Of a stretch of 14,581 bases of DNA, positions 1-7,182 are shown piece by piece. This stretch comes from CAYVTD01 sp964577665 (GTDB lineage: Bacteria; Bacteroidota; Ignavibacteria; Kapaibacteriales; UBA2268), in NCBI GenBank assembly GCA_964577665.1, contig CAZOBD010000096.1, positions 1 through 14,581 on the forward strand, written 5' to 3'. A program made the position numbers and the translations under genes. Below the pieces are notes generated by a model. That model did no database searches. It saw nothing but the letters and a program-made list of their open reading frames with translations, and was not told where the DNA came from. Each line of letters starts with the position of its first letter. Within the stretch, counting starts at the first letter, position 1.

Positions 1-32
1 TATCCTTTAAAGTTTGCCGTAAAATATTAATT

Positions 33-233
33 TTAATCAAGATATAAAAATATTTTTTTTCTTATGGCGCCGTAGTCGTAGCTGTTCCCCTTGCCTTTCA
101 TCTCGTTATCCTTCTCCATGCCGTTAAAGCCGTAGCGGTACTCCTCCGCCTTATAGCCGAAGTTGGGCATTTCCATCCCGAAGGGGAAGTAATCGTGATA
201 AGTTATAATGAAATATTTATTTCCTATTTTCAT
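33..233 (-). pseudogene. Orphan fragment of an RHS core domain (truncated)
   Basis: The frame contains a stretch of RHS repeat-associated core (about 194 to 66) with the motifs DYFPFGMEMPNFGY, EEYRYGFNGMEKD and NSYDYGA. It matches the core of the large RHS gene to its right: about 43 bases from 157 differ at only four positions from the stretch starting near 1533. The homology starts abruptly at DYFPFGM and stops at YDYGA, just where RHS proteins normally continue with a YDPRxGR motif. Both sides turn AT-rich at once, so only about 129 bp of core survive. The apparent ATG at 233 lies inside the end of the neighbouring lipoprotein gene and is probably not a real start. Displaced RHS core or tip fragments downstream of an RHS gene and its immunity gene are a known product of tip recombination. 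Not functional as it stands. Confidence 0.75.
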
Positions 234-645
234 ATTTAGTAATTAAAGAATCTAATTTTTCCCTATTGAATCTAAAATACTGTTTATAAGTACTATCTGA
301 ATATGCTTTGTTAATATATCTTTTGTAGTAAATTTCTACTTCACTATAATAATCAAATCTCTCAGGAAAGTTCTCTGAATCCTTTTCAGATAAATTAATA
401 CAATTATTTTTTTTAATTTCAACATTTAATGAGTCTAAAAGTTGAGAATTTTCTTTGAAATTAAGTTCCTTATCAAGATTATTCCTTTGATCATTAATTT
501 CATCTGAATCAGTAAATTGAATAATCTGATTTTCTTTTGGGTTATTAACTTTGTTTCTAACTTTAATTTTTTTCTTTTCTTCATCTGTGCTACAAGAAAA
601 AATATATATAAAAAAAAACATAAGAATCAAATAAATGTTTTTCAT
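217..645 (-). CDS. Small lipoprotein, candidate immunity protein for the RHS toxin
   Basis: This is a 142-aa protein with a short charged start, a hydrophobic stretch and a lipobox-like IFSC at residues 15-18, followed by an acidic STDEE tail region. It is a probable lipoprotein; such acidic residues after the cysteine are associated with surface export in some Bacteroidota (known for the group, inferred here). The rest is highly charged and hydrophilic, with a YYKRYINKAY patch; no family is recognised. Its ATG (645-643) overlaps the RHS stop codon in ATGA, and a strong GAGGGAG ribosome site lies inside the RHS 3' end. The genes are therefore translationally coupled, as toxin and immunity genes usually are. 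A lipoprotein would protect against a toxin acting in the periplasm or at the cell surface. The immunity role is inferred from position only. Confidence 0.7.
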   Translation of the reverse strand: MKNIYLILMFFFIYIFSCSTDEEKKKIKVRNKVNNPKENQIIQFTDSDEINDQRNNLDKELNFKENSQLLDSLNVEIKKNNCINLSEKDSENFPERFDYYSEVEIYYKRYINKAYSDSTYKQYFRFNREKLDSLITKYENRK

Positions 646-3305
646 TTTTCTCCCTCAATAGCTTTTTTATTTAGATCTATTTGTTCATTTATTAAATTTG
701 AATATTTTTCCGCTAATTTGGGATTTACCGTTTTAAAATCCTTCCAAGATTGAGTTCTTCTTAATCCGTACCAAGACATTGCTTCGTACCAGTCATCTGT
801 GTGATAATCTGGTATTGTAAAACCTTCATCTCTTAATTGATTATCATATTCTATCATTCCATCAATAAGTTCTTTTCGATTGAACTTTCCCATTTGATTG
901 TGATGAAACTCACCACCTCGATTCAAAAAATCTTTATGCCCAGGGTATTCATTAAATTTATCTTGTTTATATCGTTCTATCATTCTCGCATGGATTGATT
1001 CATGTAATATACAAGCAAAAACAAATGTGTTATCAACATTAAGTTTTTTATCAGAAGAAAGTAAATCCTTGTTTAATACTATTCGATGTATTCCATATTT
1101 TCCTACTGGATTATTCTTGGATCCCCAAGGTTCTGTTATTGCAGGATTTGTAAAGCCAGTGGGAATACCTTCCTCGCTTTTTATCTGGGCTAAATGTATG
1201 TAAACATGGTTTTGATTTTCATAAAAAACATTCAAGACACTTCTAAAGACACTATTTTTTGATGCAAGTGTTAGTAATGAACTTACTGATTCGTTAGCTA
1301 ATAAATCGTTAGTAGGAATAACATCATAACCATCTGGATCAACAAAGTAAACTGGATTGTTAGAAAAAGTTGCGTAGTTGCTTTCCGAAACTTTATAAAA
1401 AGGATCTAAATTCCATCGCCGTCCAATTCTTGGATCATATCCCATATTTCCAAAAGATAGATGATTACTATTTCCTTTTATTTCGTCGTCTTTCTCATGA
1501 CCACCAAAGCCATAGCGGTATTCTTCCGCCACATAGCCGAAATTCGGCATCTCCATCCCGAAGGGGAAGTAGTCGTAGCTTGCCAGGAGCTTTGCCATGA
1601 ACTCAGGCTGCGGAGCAGGCAGTCCCGTCGGTATTTTCAAGTCGCTAATCACACTTCTCACATTTCCAAGGTGGTCTTTCAGCTCATATTGTTTGAAAAG
1701 CAGTTGCCTCGTAAACCTCGGAATATACGAAAAATACGGCGGATTTTCAAGCGCAAAATTCTCTTCCGACAAATTTACATACCTCAGGGGCTGCTCCGGC
1801 TTGCGAATGGCAAAGCGCCCGTGACTTTCCGAGCCGTAAATATGCCATTCGGAAACCTTAGGCATGTTGTTCATCAGCAGAGCAGCATTATTTTCATCCA
1901 TCACTACGTATCGCCCTACGCCCTCCCAGTACCACATCGTTGCAGACGGATTAGCAATATAATGAGTAGGACTCATTGTCGCTGAGCTGGGCGGACCATA
2001 TTCGATAATGCTAAAAGTATGACTTTCAGGCTCGTTCCAAATAATAGGATCAGCATCGGGGTCGTACTCAAACTCATATATAGCTTTTACTTTTCCGTTT
2101 GCCCCCCGCGCATAGTAAGTAATGGTGTTGGAACCAGCCGCAGGTACAACAATCTTCTTCACCCTGTTTCCCGCCGGGTCGTAGGTGAAGTTAAGGCTGT
2201 CATACGCATGAAATTCGGTAAATTGAACGCTTTCCACCTTTCCGTCGGGCGTCCAGTCAATGTTTTGTATGTCGTTGTTTATATCGGTTTTCAGATTGCC
2301 TATTTTATCGTAGCCGTAAGAATAAGTACCGAGTTTTAAGTCATTGTCTATCATCGGATTATCAGCGGCAGACTCTACAAGCTCGTCAAGTTTATTTGTT
2401 CCGGTTACGTAATCGTATGTCAGCTCGTCCATCCAATCGGATAGCATTTCCGTACCCCTGTTTAATGCATAAATATTTCCGTTTGCATCATAAGAGTAAG
2501 TGGCTTGATTTGGATTATTTGCAAATCGCCATGTATTATTGCCGGGACTGATGTCATGCTTAGTATAAGAGGCGCTGGTGAGGCGGTTTAGCACATCGTA
2601 TTGAAACACTTTTCCACCCACTAAATTATTTTCCTGCAAGAGTTCCCAGGAAGAAATATTGCCGTTATAAAGGTTTGGCGTACCGTCCATATACTGAAGA
2701 TAATTGTGGTTTGGCTGATAGAAGTTATAGCCCTCATTGAGGTTAATATAGTCTTCTTTATAATAGCCGTAAATGCTTCCGAAGACGTCAGGGCAGTAAT
2801 TTTGGTGTGGATTGACCAGTGTCGGATCATTCCTGCCGTCATTACCCGGATCAGCATATTGTATATTAGTCATGGTAGTGCTGTTAATAGCCTTCAGCCA
2901 GCCGTGAACGGTATATGTGTAATCAATCCCCTGCAGGCTGTCCTCGCCGAGTTCAATTCTTTTCAGAGGACCGTGCATATAATAGGAATATGAAGCATCT
3001 CTGTCCCACATTCTATGGTCTCTGCACGATTCAACTTTTTCCAGGCGGTTGTCTTCATCATAAAAGTACTGCTGGTAGTAACTGTCCTCCCATCCGGGAT
3101 TGTAGCTGACTGCTTTCACGTTACCGCTAACAAGGTCGTATTCGTATTTCACTTCAGTCAAAAAGCGTCCCAATTCACTTGGTACGTCACTATCGTTAAT
3201 CAGTGAAAGATCTTGCACGAACCAATTTACGTTCCCATGCAGGTCATAGCTGTACCAGTTCACCGTTCTGTCATTTTTCGTTTCGATGTCGCCGTTTTTT
3301 TTCAT
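642..3305 (-). CDS. RHS-repeat polymorphic toxin with C-terminal HExxH zincin tip
   Basis: This 887-aa frame is the middle and end of an RHS protein. Residues 1-575 hold YD-repeat signatures (YSYDLHGNV, TYSYDANGNI, FTYDPAGNR). Residues 576-660 are the conserved RHS core (YDYFPFGMEM, EYRYGFGGHEKDDE, YDPRIGRRWNLDP), ending at VDPDG. RHS cores form a closed shell that holds a toxin tip. The tip here (about 661-887) contains HESIH at 768-772, a zinc-protease signature; H801 or H802 could be the third ligand. A later EAMSWYGL-TQSW motif resembles zincin tips I recall from other Bacteroidota RHS proteins. The tip is AT-rich and the core G+C-rich, the usual mosaic. The ATG at 3305 has no ribosome site and directly follows an FG-GAP frame that an A8 tract puts one base out, so the true N-terminus is probably upstream. 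Function as a metallopeptidase effector is inferred. Confidence 0.85.
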   Translation of the reverse strand: MKKNGDIETKNDRTVNWYSYDLHGNVNWFVQDLSLINDSDVPSELGRFLTEVKYEYDLVSGNVKAVSYNPGWEDSYYQQYFYDEDNRLEKVESCRDHRMWDRDASYSYYMHGPLKRIELGEDSLQGIDYTYTVHGWLKAINSTTMTNIQYADPGNDGRNDPTLVNPHQNYCPDVFGSIYGYYKEDYINLNEGYNFYQPNHNYLQYMDGTPNLYNGNISSWELLQENNLVGGKVFQYDVLNRLTSASYTKHDISPGNNTWRFANNPNQATYSYDANGNIYALNRGTEMLSDWMDELTYDYVTGTNKLDELVESAADNPMIDNDLKLGTYSYGYDKIGNLKTDINNDIQNIDWTPDGKVESVQFTEFHAYDSLNFTYDPAGNRVKKIVVPAAGSNTITYYARGANGKVKAIYEFEYDPDADPIIWNEPESHTFSIIEYGPPSSATMSPTHYIANPSATMWYWEGVGRYVVMDENNAALLMNNMPKVSEWHIYGSESHGRFAIRKPEQPLRYVNLSEENFALENPPYFSYIPRFTRQLLFKQYELKDHLGNVRSVISDLKIPTGLPAPQPEFMAKLLASYDYFPFGMEMPNFGYVAEEYRYGFGGHEKDDEIKGNSNHLSFGNMGYDPRIGRRWNLDPFYKVSESNYATFSNNPVYFVDPDGYDVIPTNDLLANESVSSLLTLASKNSVFRSVLNVFYENQNHVYIHLAQIKSEEGIPTGFTNPAITEPWGSKNNPVGKYGIHRIVLNKDLLSSDKKLNVDNTFVFACILHESIHARMIERYKQDKFNEYPGHKDFLNRGGEFHHNQMGKFNRKELIDGMIEYDNQLRDEGFTIPDYHTDDWYEAMSWYGLRRTQSWKDFKTVNPKLAEKYSNLINEQIDLNKKAIEGEK
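650..656 (-). promoter_or_regulatory. Shine-Dalgarno site of the small lipoprotein gene
   Basis: On the minus strand this reads GAGGGAG, four bases before the ATG at 645. It lies inside the last codons of the RHS gene and fixes the lipoprotein start at the ATGA overlap. Confidence 0.7.
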
Positions 3306-3708
3306 GAGAAAAATCTATCTGGACACTATTCAATTGCTTAGATGTATTTTTAAATATCCTGATTCTCTTTTTGTCAAAAGATACAATATCAAGCAATCCG
3401 TCATTGTTCAAATCAACCACTGCTCCGTCTTTATACAGATCGGCAAAGCAAATCCCACTTTCAAGTGATATATCTTCAAAGTTAACCCCGTTGTTTAAAT
3501 ATGCTTTTGGAAACCTGCACTCACAGTCAGAAAAGACAACAACATCATCAAATGAGTCATTATTTAAATCCCCTGTCTCAACAGCTCCGTTTATCTCATT
3601 TAAATAGTCTCTTTCCGGCTTTTTATTTATAAAACTGTATTCCGGGAAGCCGCTGTTTTTATAAAACTCAATACTTTGAAAATTTGAATCTATATTGATA
3701 TTGTTAAA
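3271..3708 (-). pseudogene. FG-GAP/VCBS repeat protein, third frame (tail, frameshifted)
   Basis: This frame has no plausible start codon but clearly continues the upstream FG-GAP protein. It begins with residues reading EFYKNSGF and carries two more repeats with calcium-binding-loop signatures, GDLNNDSFDDVVVF and VDLNNDGLLDIVSF, each followed by the typical LNNG or FKNTS strand. It is one base out of frame with the 3690-4667 frame; the break sits at a short T run near 3706-3710, where one extra T would restore reading (ATNFNNINID). At the other end it reaches the A8 tract and then leaves the RHS frame, ending at TGA 3271. FG-GAP repeats form beta-propellers and sit ahead of RHS repeats in TcB/TcC-like and SpvB-like toxins, so the ancestral gene was plausibly one FG-GAP-RHS protein. 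Confidence 0.7.
3295..3302 (-). other. A8 tract at the FG-GAP/RHS frame junction
   Basis: Eight A on the minus strand. With eight, the upstream FG-GAP frame reads on to a TGA at 3273-3271, and the RHS frame is entered only from the ATG beside the tract. With seven, the two frames join as FSHEKNGDIE without a stop. The tract could be a frameshift mutation, a slippage (phase-variation) site or a sequencing error. It also coincides with a visible rise in G+C content, so it marks a recombination joint as well. Confidence 0.65.
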
Positions 3709-4667
3709 TTAGTTGCTTTTGTAACTATCAAATCATTAACACCGTCATTATTCATGTCAATTTTATTAAAACCTTGTAAATATTTATTTCTGCTTAAAAT
3801 TGAATCTTTGGTTTCAATTAAAAATTCAGCAGCCTTAAAGTTTAAATCTCCATCATTTATCAAAATTTTAGAAGATGAATCAAAACTGCAAATTAAAATA
3901 TCTCTGTCAGAATCATTATCTATATCCATGAATCTGATGGATTTTGTATTTCTCATGTGAAATAGTTCCGATATCTTATTTGAAATATCAACAAAACCAT
4001 TATTCTTGTTATTTATCAGAATATGATTGTGCAAAATGCCTTCATCCAATTTGCTGCTTTCGCATATATTGCTTTGAGCAATAAAAATATCTGGATATGC
4101 ATCATTGTTTATATCAGTTATAGAAAAACTGACGGGATTAACGATCCTCGGTAAAAGAAGCTGTTTTTTTGAAAACCGTAGTTGTCCTTGATTTAAAAAT
4201 AAATAACTTTCTCCTCTTTTGTCAGTGCAATTGACAAAGACAATATCTTCTAACCCGTCGAGATTAATATCAATAAAAAACTGAAAAAGAGGAGTTCCAT
4301 CAAGTCCGATGTTTTCAGTTATTTCTTTGAACTCATATTCTTCTTTATTCAAATATAGTCTGCCATCGTAGAGAATGTCGAGTAAGTCATCTTTATTTAT
4401 ATCAAAGAATGAGATGCTCCTGTTATAATGTACCTTATCCGGTAATTTTGTTTCTTCGGTAATATCAGAAAAAGTAACCTTTTGCCTGTTCGTACTATAT
4501 TCCTCTATATCCAAGGAAATACAAAAAGAATATTTTCCGTATAAATAACTGTTATCGTTAAGCTTAAATATCTGAAAGAAATATTCTCCGCCAATGTCTG
4601 AGCTGCATTCAGGTTCTCTTTCTATATTATCTGACCGCAAGTGCATATCTCCGGATATCACCTCCAC
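3690..4667 (-). CDS. FG-GAP/VCBS repeat protein, middle frame
   Basis: This 325-aa frame contains at least four FG-GAP/VCBS-type repeats with Asp/Asn calcium-loop motifs: FFDINKDDLLDILY, FIDINLDGLEDIVF, SITDINNDAYPDIFIA and RFMDIDNDSDRDILIC. A fifth, KIDMNNDGVNDLIV, lies at the end. Such repeats build an extracellular beta-propeller. The GTG at 4667 is only the first usable codon: the same frame stays open upstream to about 4866 (residues such as LLHIYNDEGGLPYPIF), beyond which the signal-peptide frame takes over. It ends at a TAG at 3690, while repeats continue in another frame. It is therefore the middle piece of a secreted protein broken by two one-base shifts, and probably not an independent gene. 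Confidence is high for the repeats and low for an intact product. Confidence 0.7.
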   Translation of the reverse strand: MEVISGDMHLRSDNIEREPECSSDIGGEYFFQIFKLNDNSYLYGKYSFCISLDIEEYSTNRQKVTFSDITEETKLPDKVHYNRSISFFDINKDDLLDILYDGRLYLNKEEYEFKEITENIGLDGTPLFQFFIDINLDGLEDIVFVNCTDKRGESYLFLNQGQLRFSKKQLLLPRIVNPVSFSITDINNDAYPDIFIAQSNICESSKLDEGILHNHILINNKNNGFVDISNKISELFHMRNTKSIRFMDIDNDSDRDILICSFDSSSKILINDGDLNFKAAEFLIETKDSILSRNKYLQGFNKIDMNNDGVNDLIVTKATNLTISI

Positions 4668-4812
4668 ACTTATAAATAATTGTTTGCTTAATAAAGGAAG
4701 CTCTTGAAAAATATCTACAGTTATTTCCTGTTTTCCTTCTGAGACTGCCGTTATTTTTATGGGTTCTATCAGGTCTTTGCAAAATATCGGATATGGCAGT
4801 CCACCCTCATCA

Positions 4813-5061
4813 TTATAAATATGCAGTAGCTCCTTTTTCGCTTTCAGCCTGGATATGCACTTTACGGATTATCGCAGGAAATTTTAAATTGAATCGTTCA
4901 ATGTACATTCTGACATCCCGATTCAAATATTTAACTTTTAATGCAGAATTATTATAATTCTGTAGCCTGAATAAACTTGATTCTTCATCATTTGCATACA
5001 GATTACTATATAATATGGCAAATAATACCACATATAACATTAATAAATATTTATTTATCAT
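4813..5061 (-). CDS. Signal-peptide start of the FG-GAP protein (frameshifted)
   Basis: This 82-aa frame begins with a clear Sec signal peptide (residues 1-23, hydrophobic LLMLYVVLFAILY, likely cleavage after LYA). A ribosome site AAGGAAGGA lies nine bases before the ATG at 5061. The mature part is short and ends at 4813 without a recognisable fold. Loss of one base near the A5G2 run at 4832-4838 would connect KVHIQAESEK to the next frame, which reads ELLHIYNDEGG and runs on into the FG-GAP repeats. I read this as the true 5' end of the FG-GAP (possibly FG-GAP-RHS) gene. It could still be translated as a short exported peptide. Confidence 0.65.
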   Translation of the reverse strand: MINKYLLMLYVVLFAILYSNLYANDEESSLFRLQNYNNSALKVKYLNRDVRMYIERFNLKFPAIIRKVHIQAESEKGATAYL

Positions 5062-5550
5062 GGGGAATTATCCTTCCTTTAATTATAAGCTTACGATATT
5101 CATTTTTTTAATATTTTCTAAATTATTATTAAATATTCCTTAACATTTACCTATATATCTTTTTTGTGTAATTTAATAATGAGTTTTATATTCCTTTTGC
5201 TTATTGAATATTTCAATTAAATACTTGTAATCATTTCAATGAATCAACCTAAGTCTAATCTACTATATTATTTTTGAATGTCCAAATTATTTTATTAAAA
5301 ATTTTTTTCAAAATTTTTGATATGTATCATTTATTAATAAAAATTTTTTAATGATAATTTATAATATTACCAATCAGGAATATTATTTGCCTTTATAACT
5401 TTATAATTATTTATTATTTATTATTTATCATTGTATGAATATAATATTAAATAATAATAAATAAAAAAATATAAGATATTATTATTAACATATTTTAATT
5501 AATTAACAAAAAGTTTTTCGCTTTTTGTTGATTTTTTTGTATTAATGCAA
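5062..5550. other. AT-rich stretch without genes
   Basis: About 490 bases of very low G+C content between the FG-GAP gene start and the first IS21 end repeat. No frame looks coding on either strand. It must hold the promoter of the minus-strand gene starting at 5061, but I see no convincing -35/-10 pair. Many short A/T inverted repeats occur (for example around 5327-5356), as expected by chance at this composition. One better hairpin with a T tract at 5505-5540 is listed separately. Confidence 0.6.
5505..5540 (+). terminator. Possible intrinsic terminator (plus strand)
   Basis: A perfect 9-bp stem, AACAAAAAG (5505-5513) with CTTTTTGTT (5521-5529), has a 7-nt loop and is followed by GATTTTTTTGT. 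The stem is A/U-rich and therefore weak. No plus-strand gene ends nearby, so the transcript it would stop is unknown. It may simply shield against transcription into the IS. Confidence 0.4.
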
Positions 5551-5659
5551 ATTTCGGTCAAAGTGTACCGGGGATTTCGTTTTATAGTGTACCACTCGTT
5601 TCGGGAAAGTGTACCACTCGTTTCGGGAAAGTGTACCAGCCATTTCGGGATAGTGTACC
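5551..5659 (+). repeat. IS21 left-end repeats (five copies)
   Basis: Five copies of a unit with TTTCGG followed by AAGTGTACC lie at 5551-5569, 5574-5593, 5599-5615, 5621-5637 and 5642-5659, spaced 22-25 bp. The last three are close to identical. They face the inverted copies at 7745-7787. IS21 ends normally carry several transposase-binding sites; five is at the high end of what I would expect. Confidence 0.75.
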
Positions 5660-5736
5660 ACGAAAAAAATTCAACCTTATTCTCAAAAATTCATTATCTC
5701 CTGTTATTTGATTTTACAAAATAACAGGGAGAGATA

Positions 5737-6171
5737 ATGGCACGAGAGAGTATCAACATGTTAAAACTACGACAGATATTAAGGTTGAACAACGAAAAGA
5801 AGCCTGTAAGACAGATATCTGAGCTGCTGGGACTGCATAGAAAGGCAGTAACAAAATACATAGCTTTGTATGAAGCAAGCGGCTTTTCTTATAAAGACAT
5901 AGCCTCATACAGCGATGTGGAGTTGCACGAAAAACTCTGCGCCAGAGAGAAAAAAGAACTAGAGGCTCTTCCCGCAGAAAAGTATGAAATCAAAGAATAT
6001 TCGCGGCTTACAGTCAATAAGAACTGCCATATCTGGCTGAAAAGCGACGAGCATTATTACAATGCGCCTTACCAATATATCGGCAAAAAAGTAAAAGTCG
6101 TCATCTCTGCACGGTCAGTGGAAATATATGGGATCATAAACAAAAAATGGGGAGAAAGAGTTCTTTTCTAA
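5737..6171 (+). pseudogene. istA: IS21-family transposase IstA, internally deleted
   Basis: The frame is 144 aa; intact IstA is about 400-520 aa. Residues 1-70 are the N-terminal helix-turn-helix (ILRLNNEKKPVRQISELLGLHRKAVTKYI). Residues from about 75 jump straight to the C-terminal Mu-transposase-like part (LEALPAEKYEIKEYSRLTVNKNCHIW, then YYNAPYQYIGKKVKVV). The DDE catalytic domain that should lie between them is gone, an in-frame deletion of roughly 300 residues. After VEIYG the protein diverges and stops. The start follows a good AGGGAGAG ribosome site. The product could still bind the end repeats but cannot catalyse transposition. Motif order and pairing with istB make the family secure. 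Confidence 0.8.
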
Positions 6172-6204
6172 AGAATTCAGTAGTCAAGATTAATTGAAGA
6201 AAAG

Positions 6205-6369
6205 ATGGAAAAAGCCATATTTAAGTATTTTCTGCCAGCAGGATTGTTAGACTCTTTTAAAATAACATGGCTTAAAGAGAAACTTAATAAAAACAAAGAC
6301 ATAGATATTTACATTCTTCTTATAGAAAACAACTTCCTGATATTAATTTCAAACCAACAATGGGTTTAA
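6205..6369 (+). pseudogene. ISAon1-type transposase, N-terminal fragment
   Basis: A 54-aa open frame begins MEKAIFKYFLPAGLLDSFKI and later reads IDIYILLIENNFL. This resembles the N-terminal region of ISAon1-family transposases (EIFKYFLPEGLLDxFEI followed by HIxLEEKNxLP), as I recall the family. It stops after 54 residues, before the usual FxGFxx-VIQDFPIRGK part, and no transposase catalytic part follows. It lies directly downstream of the truncated istA, so it marks a second element that landed in or replaced part of the IS21. It is too short for other support. Confidence 0.5.
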
Positions 6370-6487
6370 CCCAAAAACAATCACTATCTTAAATCCCTTT
6401 CCAAAATTTTTAACATATTTTAATTTAGTATAGTTAGAACCTAAGGAATATTCTTTCATTTTTAACCAATAAAATATAAAAACATAG

Positions 6488-6613
6488 GCTCACGGATGTT
6501 CATCAGAAGCTCACGGATGCTCATCATAGGTTCACGGATGTTCATCAGAAGCTCACGGATGCTCATCAGAAGCTCACGGATGCTCATCAGAAGCTCACGG
6601 ATATTCATCAGAA
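6488..6613. repeat. Minisatellite A, six copies of a 21-bp unit
   Basis: Six head-to-tail copies with the unit GCTCACGGATG followed by YTCATCAGAA, starting at 6488, 6509, 6530, 6551, 6572 and 6593. Copies differ at only a few positions (C/T in the middle; CATAG instead of CAGAA in copy 2; ATATT in copy 6). Because 21 is a multiple of three, frames stay open through it; on the minus strand it would encode heptapeptides of the type LLMSIRE. There is no independent sign that it is translated. Confidence 0.9.
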
Positions 6614-6643
6614 GACTTAGATAAACAAAAATATGAATATAAA

Positions 6644-6937
6644 GCACATTTCTACAGCTTTGACGCATATTTCTACAGCTTCGACGCACATTTCTACAGC
6701 TTCGATGCACATTTCTACAGCTTCGATGCACATTTCTACAGCTTCGATGCACATTTCTACAGCTTCGACGCACATTTCTACAGCTTCGATGCACATTTTT
6801 ACAGCTTCGACGCACATTTCTACAGCTTCGATGCACATTTCTACAGCTTCGACGCATATTTCTACAGCTTCGACGCACATTTCTACAGCTTCGACGCACA
6901 TTTCTACAGCTTCGATGTACATTTCTACAGCTTTGAT
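6644..6937. repeat. Minisatellite B, fourteen copies of a 21-bp unit
   Basis: Fourteen full copies of a unit GCACATTTCTACAGC + TTCGAY start at 6644 and repeat every 21 bp, with a decayed fifteenth at 6938. Variation is mainly C/T at the last base and at the fourth (GCACA or GCATA). Open frames run through it on both strands (plus: HISTAST/M heptads; minus: CRNVRRS and EMCVEAV heptads), as expected for any stop-free 21-bp repeat, so coding is not supported. It follows minisatellite A after 30 bp and shares its period and a GATGC-CAT-AGCT skeleton. Confidence 0.92.
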
Positions 6938-7182
6938 GCATATTTTTTCAATTAAGAAGTATTTAAAATTGATTACGAAATATAAATATTTGGGTATAAA
7001 GGATTTAATTCTTAGTGGGCTGTTTAATAAATCCTCTTTTTTATGGATTTAAATAAAAATGTGATTCTTCGGGTGAAATTAAATTTTCTAAAATTTTACT
7101 TATCAAGCCAATTTTAGAAGGAGAATATAAAGTTATTTCTGTCTTAGCATTAAAAAATTTCTGCATAATCCCTAATTTTTGG

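Noticed and set aside
1461..1985. Plus-strand 174-aa frame inside the RHS gene
   Set aside because: It is antisense to the conserved RHS core and has no protein-family features; it is a shadow frame of the G+C-richer core.
3700..3713. Programmed -1 ribosomal frameshift at the FG-GAP break
   Set aside because: The bases at the break do not form a standard X-XXY-YYZ slippery heptamer; a simple one-base loss in a T run explains it better.
6488..6937. CRISPR array
   Set aside because: The units are contiguous 21-bp copies with no unique spacers, and no cas gene is present.
6462..7052. Open frames through the 21-bp repeats (plus HISTAS heptads; minus CRNVRRS and EMCVEAV heptads) as genes
   Set aside because: Any stop-free unit whose length is a multiple of three gives such frames on both strands; no ribosome site or conserved flank supports translation.
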